Shown: one piece after another, positions 1 through 5,696 of the stretch
Position numbering within the stretch: the first letter of the stretch is position 1
Layout of the letters: each line of letters begins with the position of its first letter
NCBI GenBank assembly: GCA_024645305.1
Contig: JAHEFU010000032.1
Location: forward strand, 1 to 12,937
Direction of reading: 5' to 3'
From: Planctomycetales bacterium
Lineage (GTDB): Bacteria; 4484-113; JAFGCY01
DNA length: 12,937 nt
Made by a program: the position numbers and the translations under genes
Notes under the pieces: generated by a model
Told to the model about the DNA's origin: nothing
Databases searched by the model: none
The model's input: only the letters and a program-made list of their open reading frames with translations

Positions 1-86
1 GAGACCATCGCCAGGGATCCTGACAACCTGTCCAGCTCCTCACGGTTTCGGCTGCGCAGTTCCTGCAGGTCTGACCTCAGCGGCAT
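1..86 (-). CDS. N-terminus of unknown protein, cut by window edge
   Basis: This is an open minus-strand frame starting at an ATG at 86-84 and running off the left edge after 28 codons (begins MPLRSDLQELRSRNREELDR). The peptide is charged and looks helical. It is too short to assign a family. The start is supported by a TATACT box at 98-93 on the minus strand placed exactly 6 nt before the ATG, the same leaderless arrangement seen at several other genes in this window. There is no Shine-Dalgarno. An ATG 4 nt upstream (90-88) is in another frame and closes after 16 codons. The real length and function lie outside the window. Confidence 0.5.
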   Translation of the reverse strand, partial: MPLRSDLQELRSRNREELDRLSGSLAMV

Positions 87-92
87 ACATGC

Positions 93-98
93 AGTATA
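93..98 (-). promoter_or_regulatory. Leaderless -10 box for the left-edge gene
   Basis: On the minus strand TATACT is followed by 6 nt and then ATG, so the predicted transcript begins at the start codon. No good -35 hexamer is seen 17 nt upstream. Instead, two 11-nt direct repeats occupy that zone. Confidence 0.45.
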
Positions 99-100
99 GG

Positions 101-129
101 GCTTGCATCAGACCGCTCGCTTGCATCAG
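101..129 (-). repeat. Direct repeat pair upstream of promoter, possible operator
   Basis: GCTTGCATCAG occurs exactly at 101-111 and 119-129 (plus-strand reading), a period of 18 nt. Read on the minus strand, the pair lies just upstream of the TATACT box at 98-93, covering roughly -15 to -43. Direct repeats in this position are typical of transcription-factor sites. The identity of any regulator is unknown. Confidence 0.4.
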
Positions 130-151
130 GCCGGCAGCTCGATGTTCCCGC

Positions 152-877
152 CTAGTGTGGCGGATGCGCCTTGCCCCATCGGCCGGCCAGGCGTCGCGCA
201 GCCTTCTCATCCAGCAGGCAGTGGATTGCCATCAGCGGCCAGACGATGCCGAAACCCAGCGCCCAGTACAGCTCGAACACAGGTACACCGAGCAGCCAGC
301 CACTGTGAAACTCCACATTCTCCCAGGCATGGCGGAAGTGCGGCCAGATCCGGAAACTCAGCAGGATCAGCAGGCCGTAGACAACGCTGAAGGCCAGGCC
401 GCCGCACAGCACCCCTGCTATGAAAGTCCGCCGCTTCCAGGCCAGGATGATGCCGGTCAGTCCCACTCCCCACAGAGTGCTGGCCATCACCTCTGTCCCG
501 GGGAACCCGTAGCGCACACCGTATCCGATGGCAATTCCCAGCGCTGAGTAGGTGAGGTAGCGTCGCCAGACAAGGCCGCGCTGCTTGGTCACCGTATAGG
601 TCCCGTCATGGAACAGCAGCAGCATGCGCGTTGCCAGGATGCCACCGGCGAAGGAGAACAGCAGGTCCTCGGGACTGGCAATGAAGTGGAAAGTGAGCTG
701 CGGGTTCCAGTACTTGGGAATATATTCGAAGCTGAACAGGCCGTAGGGAATGCACAGCAGGCCTGCGAACAGCAGCAGGCGGGCATTGCGCCTGGCAGTC
801 AGCACAGCGGCTGCCGCAAGCAACAGCATGATCAGGCACATCCCGAGATAGGGATACGCAGAGAGGTTCAGCAGCAC
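152..877 (-). CDS. Lycopene cyclase domain-like integral membrane protein
   Basis: This is a polytopic membrane protein of 241 aa (247 if begun at the ATG at 895) with about seven hydrophobic segments. Two similar motifs stand out: SPEDLLFSF near residues 68-76, preceded by an aromatic FSFEYIPKYW stretch, and VPVFELYWALGFGIVWP near 198-214. They resemble the paired P-x-E-E-x-x-F/W membrane motifs of the small CrtYc/CrtYd-type lycopene cyclase domain, which is built from two related halves. I infer membership of that superfamily; the exact EE pair is modified (ED, then FE). No carotenoid genes are nearby, so a carotenoid role is not shown. I chose the GTG at 877 because a perfect TATAAT lies exactly 6 nt upstream; that box would otherwise encode residues 3-4 of the longer ORF. 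Confidence 0.6.
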   Translation of the reverse strand: MLLNLSAYPYLGMCLIMLLLAAAAVLTARRNARLLLFAGLLCIPYGLFSFEYIPKYWNPQLTFHFIASPEDLLFSFAGGILATRMLLLFHDGTYTVTKQRGLVWRRYLTYSALGIAIGYGVRYGFPGTEVMASTLWGVGLTGIILAWKRRTFIAGVLCGGLAFSVVYGLLILLSFRIWPHFRHAWENVEFHSGWLLGVPVFELYWALGFGIVWPLMAIHCLLDEKAARRLAGRWGKAHPPH

Positions 878-883
878 CCTGCC

Positions 884-889
884 ATTATA
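884..889 (-). promoter_or_regulatory. Leaderless -10 box (TATAAT) for the lycopene cyclase-like gene
   Basis: Minus-strand TATAAT at 889-884 is followed by GGCAGG and then GTG at 877, which puts the expected transcription start on the initiation codon. The alternative ATG at 895 lies upstream of this box. Confidence 0.45.
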
Positions 890-903
890 TGCCATTCATG
901 GCA
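890..903. promoter_or_regulatory. Palindrome abutting the -10 box, possible operator
   Basis: TGCCATtcATGGCA is a perfect 6-bp inverted repeat with a 2-nt centre. It directly touches the upstream edge of the minus-strand TATAAT at 889-884, in the -10/-35 spacer, where a repressor would block polymerase. It is short, so chance cannot be excluded. Confidence 0.3.
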
Positions 904-905
904 AA

Positions 906-1772
906 TCAGGGCATTTGCCCGGCCTGCGCTTCCGCCACCGCGAAGCGGTCCTCCACGATGTAGTCAATGATGCAGCACAGCCGGGCCACACGCCACAGGT
1001 GGTAGTTGCATGTGATGAGCATCAGCGGTACGCTGATAATCCCCGAGCCACTGCTCATGCAGCAGCAGGCACAGCACCAGTACAGCGAGATCCGGCTGAC
1101 CAGGTGGTTCCAGGAGCCGTTGATCAGTGAGGCGTTGTCAAGCCGGCCTGGCCCGTAGCTGAGCTGCTGGATGCTGTTCCAGTAGCAGGCCGAAAAGCCC
1201 AGCTGGTCCTCGATGGTCTTCGGCGTTGCGGGGCTGATCCATTTCAGCGAGGGCAGCTCGCTGGCTCGTTCGATGATGATACGCGTGAAATCCTCTTCGG
1301 CGACGACACGCAGGAAATCCGTATGGTGCAGGTAACTCGCCGCCTGCCGGTAACGTGTCTCATGCATCCCATCAACCCATTTGCGGATGCCCTTGCCGAA
1401 GTAAGAGACTATGACGATGGCGAGGATCAGGCCCAGGAGCATCCCTGTAAAGGGACCCAGCGTGAACAGTATTTCCAGCAGGGGGTCATTCAAGGATGAG
1501 CCCCCCATGGCCCCGGCACCGAGCCCGAACATCATCAAAAGGATGGTGGAGAAGATCTGCAGCACATAGGTCAGGAAGTAGGTGATCACAAGCACAATCA
1601 GGATTCGCGCGATGTTGGCCATCACCGCATGCAGCTGGGTGGCCCTGTCGCGCAGCTTCAGCAGTCGCAGGCGGGCTGTGGGGCTATGCAGCGGCGGTGG
1701 CTGTGACAGTCCGCCGGGCAACGGCTCTCCACTGCTGAGCTTATTCTCCGGCCTGTCCCTTGGCTGATCCAC
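906..1772 (-). CDS. Unrecognised membrane protein, about three TM segments
   Basis: The product is 288 aa if begun at the GTG at 1772. I recognise no family. Residues 1-50 are Pro/Arg-rich and probably cytoplasmic. Strong hydrophobic segments lie near 53-85 and 100-125, a soluble mixed helical region spans about 127-225, and a third hydrophobic stretch runs near 228-256. This last one opens with an odd cysteine cluster (YWCCACCC, 231-238) and is followed by two more cysteines at 266-267. The start is uncertain: there is no clear Shine-Dalgarno, and Met51 (MANIARILIV), just before the first TM, is a plausible alternative. The gene ends 28 nt before the next minus-strand gene, which has its own -10 box. 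Confidence 0.7.
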   Translation of the reverse strand: MDQPRDRPENKLSSGEPLPGGLSQPPPLHSPTARLRLLKLRDRATQLHAVMANIARILIVLVITYFLTYVLQIFSTILLMMFGLGAGAMGGSSLNDPLLEILFTLGPFTGMLLGLILAIVIVSYFGKGIRKWVDGMHETRYRQAASYLHHTDFLRVVAEEDFTRIIIERASELPSLKWISPATPKTIEDQLGFSACYWNSIQQLSYGPGRLDNASLINGSWNHLVSRISLYWCCACCCMSSGSGIISVPLMLITCNYHLWRVARLCCIIDYIVEDRFAVAEAQAGQMP

Positions 1773-1857
1773 TGCTGCTGATTTTACAGGGCGGAAGGCC
1801 AGCCCCGGTCTAGAATAAAGGGGGTGGACAGTGGATATCAGTCACTATCAGCGCCAT

Positions 1858-1862
1858 GGAGG
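1858..1862 (+). promoter_or_regulatory. Shine-Dalgarno deciding the FmdB-like start
   Basis: GGAGG lies 6 nt upstream of the ATG at 1869. This selects that codon over the in-frame upstream start at 1824, which would add 15 residues unlike the family's usual MPxYEY N-terminus. Confidence 0.7.
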
Positions 1863-1868
1863 AATCTG

Positions 1869-2057
1869 ATGCCTTTATACGAATACAGATGCAGCGATTG
1901 CGGAGCCGAATTCGAAGCTCTCGTGGGACGTACTGAAACAGGACCCGTGGAGTGCGAAAAGTGCGGCAAAACCAGCACTACGCGCATTGCCTCGACATTT
2001 TCCTGCTGCGGCGGCAGCAGTTCTGACAGTCCCATGGCGATACCGGGCGGCTGTTGA
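1869..2057 (+). CDS. FmdB-family zinc ribbon protein
   Basis: A 62-aa protein with the family's hallmark opening MPLYEYRCSDCG. Two CxxC knuckles (Cys8/Cys11 and Cys29/Cys32) form the predicted single zinc ribbon. The Gly/Ser/Cys-rich tail includes CysCys at 46-47 and a terminal Cys62. Members of this family (named after Methylophilus FmdB, a proposed regulator of formamidase/amide genes) are widespread, mostly uncharacterised small proteins. Length and motif order are normal for the family. Its role here is unknown. It has its own SD and lies 94 nt before the DUF4126 gene, with only a weak 5-bp hairpin (2071-2085) between them, so the two may share transcripts. Confidence 0.88.
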   Translation: MPLYEYRCSDCGAEFEALVGRTETGPVECEKCGKTSTTRIASTFSCCGGSSSDSPMAIPGGC

Positions 2058-2114
2058 AGGAAGCCCGAGTAGGCCCGTGCGGCCTGTCTGAAACCCGCCC
2101 CGCGTACTTTGCGT

Positions 2115-2120
2115 CATAAT
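2115..2120 (+). promoter_or_regulatory. Possible -10 box for the DUF4126-nucleotidyltransferase-M50 unit
   Basis: CATAAT lies about 31 nt before the ATG at 2152, with a GGAG Shine-Dalgarno at 2140-2143. No convincing -35 is visible. This is one of the few intergenic gaps in 1869-4846, so it is a reasonable entry point for the downstream genes. Confidence 0.3.
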
Positions 2121-2151
2121 GTATGCGTAATCCTAAAATGGAGCATCGGGT

Positions 2152-2766
2152 ATGGAATTTGCTCATGTTCTCGTAATGATCCTGATGGCCGTCTCCCTCA
2201 GTGCGGCCGCTGGATTGCGGGCATTCCTGCCCCTGTTCGCTATTTCCCTCCTGTCCATCACCGGACATATCCAGCTTGCCCAGGGCTTCAGCTGGCTGTC
2301 CACATCTGAAGCAGCCATCGTCTTCGGCGTGGCTGTACTGCTGGAGATCCTCGCTGACAAGGTGCCCGTGCTTGACAACGCGCTGGACGCCACCGGACTG
2401 GTGGTCAAGCCCTTGGCAGCCGCCCTGCTCAGCACAAGCCTCATCACCGGGATGGACCCGCTGCTGGCAATGGTGCTCGGCCTGATCATCGGCGGCACGG
2501 TCGCCGGTACGGTGCACCTGGGCAAGGCCCAGCTGCGCGCCGGTTCCACCATGCTGACCGCCGGCACGGGCAATCCCGTGCTGTCAGTCATCGAGGACGG
2601 GATATCCATCTTCGGCACGGCCCTCGCCATCATTGCCCCTGTGCTGATCGGCGCACTGGTGCTGGCCTGCATCTGGTGGCTGGGACGGCGGATCTTGCGC
2701 CGCCACCGCCGCGGCGTCGCATCCGGTGTTGACACTGCTGAAGTCGCCGGCAACGGCCTCGGCTGA
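2152..2766 (+). CDS. DUF4126 family membrane protein
   Basis: A 204-aa hydrophobic protein with the motifs I associate with DUF4126: AAGLRAFLPL near residues 19-28, EILADKVPVLDN at 65-76, and a conserved Gly/Ala/Asn region at 125-149 (AGSTMLTAGTGNP, then SVIED). About five hydrophobic segments are visible, followed by a basic tail (RRILRRHRR, 179-187). The molecular function of the family is unknown. The ATG has GGAG 8 nt upstream. The last 41 nt overlap the annotated start of the nucleotidyltransferase gene, so the two are probably co-transcribed and may be translationally coupled. Confidence 0.8.
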   Translation: MEFAHVLVMILMAVSLSAAAGLRAFLPLFAISLLSITGHIQLAQGFSWLSTSEAAIVFGVAVLLEILADKVPVLDNALDATGLVVKPLAAALLSTSLITGMDPLLAMVLGLIIGGTVAGTVHLGKAQLRAGSTMLTAGTGNPVLSVIEDGISIFGTALAIIAPVLIGALVLACIWWLGRRILRRHRRGVASGVDTAEVAGNGLG

Positions 2767-4174
2767 GCACCGCGTGCAATACTTGTCCGACTTGCCTCAG
2801 CGCGGACAACAGCTTCTCGAGGAAATCAGCCTCGCCTTCCCGGTGTCACAGCGCCATATGCTGGACCGCCTGCGTTCGGCTGCACAGCGCTGCTCCCTGC
2901 GCATCGCCCTCGTGGGCGGCCTGCCCCGTGAGATCCTGCGTTGCCAGAGCAGCCAGCGGGCCCGTGAGAACCTGTTTGACGAGCTGCGCGACATAGATGT
3001 CGTGGTGGAGGGCGATGCCGTGGCATTCGCCCGTGAGCTGTACCGCAACCTGCCGGGCAACCTGGTTGTCAACGAGGACTTCCACACCGCCACGCTGACA
3101 ACTGACGGCGTGGAGATCGACCTGACGAGCAGCCGCCGCGAAAGCTATGCCGCCCCCGGCCAGCTGCCCGATGTGGACACGGGCGGCATCCGCATCGAGG
3201 AGGACCTGCTGCGCCGGGACTTCACCATCAACTCCATCGCAATTGAGATCAACCCGGACCACGGTGCTCTGCTGGATCCGCTGGGCGGCGAAGCCGACCT
3301 GCGCGGCCGCGTGCTGCGCATCCTGCATACCGCATCATTCCATGACGACCCGACCCGCCTGTTCCGCAGCCTGCGCTACAGCATCCGCCTCAATGCGACA
3401 CTAGAGGAAATCACCCAGCAGTCCTTCCACCGGGCGATCGAGGAAAGCATGCTGGACACCCTCAGCCCGGAGCGCGTGCGCTACGAGCTGGAGTGCATCG
3501 GCAGGGAGGAACGCTGGCACGAGATCTGGGCGGTGATGGACCTAAGCGGCATCCTGCATTCGCTGCATGAAGCCCTCGGGGGCATCAGCGCCTGGTGGAC
3601 CCTGGAGCAGGGCAGCTCGCTGGACATCGTGATGCGCAACCAGCAGCGCGTGCTGCAGGGCACGGCCCTCGAGCCCTGGCTGGTGCGCCTGGCCTGGGCC
3701 ACGCTGTCCATGCGCGACACATATTTCGAGGCCGCCATGCAACGGATCGGGATTTTCCCGCGTCATATCCGCAGCATGGTCAGTGCCCGGCACATCCTGA
3801 TCAGTGTCCCGGAACGGCTCAGCAGTGAGATGCCGCCCAGCCGGATCGTGGACCTGCTGGAGCATTTCCCGCGGGAAGCCGTGGCCCTGGCGATGCTGAT
3901 CCACCAGCCGGTGGATGACCGCGGGGTGTCCACCCGCCGGGCCCTGCTGAATTACCTTGAGGAGTACAGCCAAGTGCATCCTGACCTCAGCGGGCATGAG
4001 CTGATCAAGCTCGGCATCCCCGCCGGGCCGGCCATCGGAGAATGCCACCGCCGGCTGCGGGACCTGCGGCTGGATGGCCATGTAACAACTGAGGAGGATG
4101 AAAGAATTGTGGTGCAGCGGATGGTAGAGCTCGGTAAGCCCGGAACCTCCCCTGATGAAGGAAGCTCGGACTGA
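2726..4174 (+). CDS. Class II CCA-adding / poly(A) polymerase-type nucleotidyltransferase
   Basis: A 482-aa protein of the tRNA nucleotidyltransferase/poly(A) polymerase superfamily, which adds CCA or A residues to RNA 3' ends in the cytoplasm. Visible class II motifs are: nucleotidyl-transferase loop LVGGLPREIL (62-71); metal-binding DxD in RDIDVVVEGD (88-97); DLTSSRRESY (132-141); RRDFTINSIAIE (163-174); DPLGG (184-188); and DDPTRLFRSLRYS (207-219), followed by an RNA-binding helical region with the usual LSPERVRYEL. The C-terminal 200 residues are divergent helical sequence, with no CBS or HD domain that I can see. The motif usually reads VGGxVRD; here it is VGGLPRE. CCA versus A-addition cannot be told from sequence alone. 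The start is uncertain: GTG 2726 overlaps the previous gene by 41 nt, while in-frame GTG 2774 would avoid the overlap. Neither has a good SD. Confidence 0.85.
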   Translation: MLTLLKSPATASAEHRVQYLSDLPQRGQQLLEEISLAFPVSQRHMLDRLRSAAQRCSLRIALVGGLPREILRCQSSQRARENLFDELRDIDVVVEGDAVAFARELYRNLPGNLVVNEDFHTATLTTDGVEIDLTSSRRESYAAPGQLPDVDTGGIRIEEDLLRRDFTINSIAIEINPDHGALLDPLGGEADLRGRVLRILHTASFHDDPTRLFRSLRYSIRLNATLEEITQQSFHRAIEESMLDTLSPERVRYELECIGREERWHEIWAVMDLSGILHSLHEALGGISAWWTLEQGSSLDIVMRNQQRVLQGTALEPWLVRLAWATLSMRDTYFEAAMQRIGIFPRHIRSMVSARHILISVPERLSSEMPPSRIVDLLEHFPREAVALAMLIHQPVDDRGVSTRRALLNYLEEYSQVHPDLSGHELIKLGIPAGPAIGECHRRLRDLRLDGHVTTEEDERIVVQRMVELGKPGTSPDEGSSD

Positions 4175-4177
4175 AAC

Positions 4178-4846
4178 ATGATTAACTTTGACCCTGTGTA
4201 TTTCCTGACGGCGATTCCCTGCATCCTGGTGTCCCTGGCGCTGCACGAGTACGGGCACGCCGCCATGGCCAACGCCCTGGGAGATCCCACGCCACGCCTG
4301 CAGGGCCGCGTGACCCTCAACCCGATTGCGCACCTCGACCCCGCCGGCACGGCGATGATCATCCTGACCTCGATCATGGGCTTCGGCTTCGGCTGGGGCA
4401 AGCCGGTGCAGACCAACCCGACCTACTACAAGGAATTCCGCCGCGACACGATCCTCGTGGCCGTCGCCGGTCCCGCCATGAACCTCTGCCAGCTGATGCT
4501 GACAGTGGGGATTGCCAACGTGCTGTTCCTGAGCGGGGTGCAGCTGAACGGCTGGGGCCACCTGCTGATCCAGGTCTTCATCGTGATCAACATCGTGCTG
4601 ATGTTCTTCAACCTGATCCCCCTGCCCCCGCTGGACGGCGGGCATGTTGCCATCCAGCTGCTGCCCCGTGCCATGGGCCAGAGCCTGCAGCGCCTGGGAT
4701 TCAGCGGTGTCAGCTTCCTCGTGCTGATGGGGCTGATGTTCACCGGAGTTCTCAGCATCTACCTGCGCTTCACCGTCGGGCTGGTGTTCTACCTGATCGC
4801 GACAGGTTTCGGTGAGGAATTCGCCATGTGGCTGTTCCAGGGCTGA
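4178..4846 (+). CDS. Short M50 site-2 protease family intramembrane metalloprotease
   Basis: A 222-aa membrane zinc protease. It has the HExxH metal site in TM1 (HEYGH, 23-27), the second metal ligand motif NLIPLPPLDGGH (145-156, Asp153), and family-typical GWGKPVQTNP (72-81) and AGPAMN (97-102). There are about six TM segments and no PDZ or CBS domain, as in the compact S2P subgroup. The family cuts substrates within membranes; which substrate is cut here is unknown. It begins 3 nt after the nucleotidyltransferase stop, so it lies in the same transcript. scpA follows after 20 nt, a neighbourhood shared with many bacteria. All catalytic residues are intact. Confidence 0.92.
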   Translation: MINFDPVYFLTAIPCILVSLALHEYGHAAMANALGDPTPRLQGRVTLNPIAHLDPAGTAMIILTSIMGFGFGWGKPVQTNPTYYKEFRRDTILVAVAGPAMNLCQLMLTVGIANVLFLSGVQLNGWGHLLIQVFIVINIVLMFFNLIPLPPLDGGHVAIQLLPRAMGQSLQRLGFSGVSFLVLMGLMFTGVLSIYLRFTVGLVFYLIATGFGEEFAMWLFQG

Positions 4847-4852
4847 GACAGG

Positions 4853-4858
4853 TATAAT
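4853..4858 (+). promoter_or_regulatory. Near-leaderless -10 box (TATAAT) for scpA
   Basis: A perfect TATAAT sits 8 nt before the GTG at 4867, inside the 20-nt gap after the protease gene. Transcripts begun here would carry about two leader bases. There is no Shine-Dalgarno and no obvious -35. Confidence 0.5.
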
Positions 4859-4866
4859 TCCCCCGC

Positions 4867-5595
4867 GTGTTGCACACCCAGATCAACATTGACCAGTTCA
4901 CCGGGCCGCTGGACCTCCTGCTGCACCTGATCCGCGTCAATGAGATGGACATCTTCGACCTCGACATCTCCTCCATCACGGAGCAGTACCTCAGTGTGAT
5001 CGAGGCCGAGGGCGTGCGCGACCTGGAGGGGGCCTACCACTTCCTCGCGATGGCGGCGAGCCTCGTGGAAATGAAGAGCCGCATGCTGCTGCCGCGTCCC
5101 GAGCCCGAGGAAGGTGAGGACGGCCCGGCTGAGCCGGAGATTGATCCCCTGACCGAACTGTCCCAGAAACTCGCCGCCTATCAAGGCATCCAGGAGGTCA
5201 CGGGCGACCTGCAGCAGATGTACCTGCAGACCGGGCGCCACTGGCCGCGCCAGATCGTGGAGAAGATGGAGGAGGAAATCGTCTATACGATGGACTCGCT
5301 CTCCGTCTACGACCTGATGACGGCCTTCCGTGAGGTGCTGGACCGCCCGCGTTTCCGCCAGGTGACGATCTTCCGCGACGACTTCGACAGTGAGGAGGCC
5401 CGCAGCTTCGTCCGCGAGAAGATCAGCGCTGCCCCGGCCAGGCTGCGCGACCTGCTGACGGCACAGCACAACGTGTTCGCGCTGATCATCACCTTCATCG
5501 TGCTGCTGGAAATGATCAAGGAAGGCGAACTGAGCTTCTCGAAGTCAGATGAGGGCATCATGCTGGAACAGGCCAAGCAGGAAGATCTGATCTGA
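4867..5595 (+). CDS. scpA: Segregation and condensation protein A (kleisin)
   Basis: A 242-aa ScpA, the kleisin subunit that bridges SMC heads in the Smc-ScpAB condensin and acts in chromosome organisation and segregation. The N-terminus has the family signature FTGPLDLLLHLIRVNEMDIF (residues 11-30), then DLDISSITEQYL, followed by a helix containing LVEMKSRMLLPRP. An acidic linker (PEPEEGEDGPAEPE) joins it to the middle region. The C-terminal winged helix (about 195-240) contains the IITFIVLLEMIKEGEL core that contacts the SMC head. Length is normal. The start GTG (followed by TTG) matches the -10 box at 4853. ScpB, the usual partner and frequent neighbour, is not downstream and must be elsewhere in the genome or absent. 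Confidence 0.95.
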   Translation: MLHTQINIDQFTGPLDLLLHLIRVNEMDIFDLDISSITEQYLSVIEAEGVRDLEGAYHFLAMAASLVEMKSRMLLPRPEPEEGEDGPAEPEIDPLTELSQKLAAYQGIQEVTGDLQQMYLQTGRHWPRQIVEKMEEEIVYTMDSLSVYDLMTAFREVLDRPRFRQVTIFRDDFDSEEARSFVREKISAAPARLRDLLTAQHNVFALIITFIVLLEMIKEGELSFSKSDEGIMLEQAKQEDLI

Positions 5596-5598
5596 TCC

Positions 5599-5692
5599 AG
5601 GAGGTCCGGAGCGATCCGGACAATGGGAGGCCTGACGCAAGTCAGGCTATGGGAGGCTGAAGCTTGCTTTTGCAATATCGCAGGAGTTGCGA
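5599..5692 (+). repeat. REP-like GGAG-hairpin array downstream of scpA
   Basis: There are three modules in a row. First, GGAG (5600-5603), then GTCCGGA-GCGA-TCCGGAC (5604-5621). Second, GGAG (5626-5629), then GCCTGAC-GCAA-GTCAGGC (5630-5647). Third, GGAG (5652-5655), followed by a degenerate region with TTGC-TTTT-GCAA and TCGCA-GGAGT-TGCGA (5678-5692). The first two are perfect 7-bp stems with GNRA tetraloops but different stem sequences, so the fold rather than the sequence is shared. The array begins 4 nt after the scpA stop and ends just before the stop of the convergent lipoprotein gene. It may also act as a transcript-end stabiliser. Confidence 0.7.
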
Positions 5693-5696
5693 CCCC

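Noticed and set aside
3542..4645. Minus-strand open frame of 367 codons across the nucleotidyltransferase and protease genes
   Set aside because: It spans two well-supported plus-strand genes and has an antisense-type composition.
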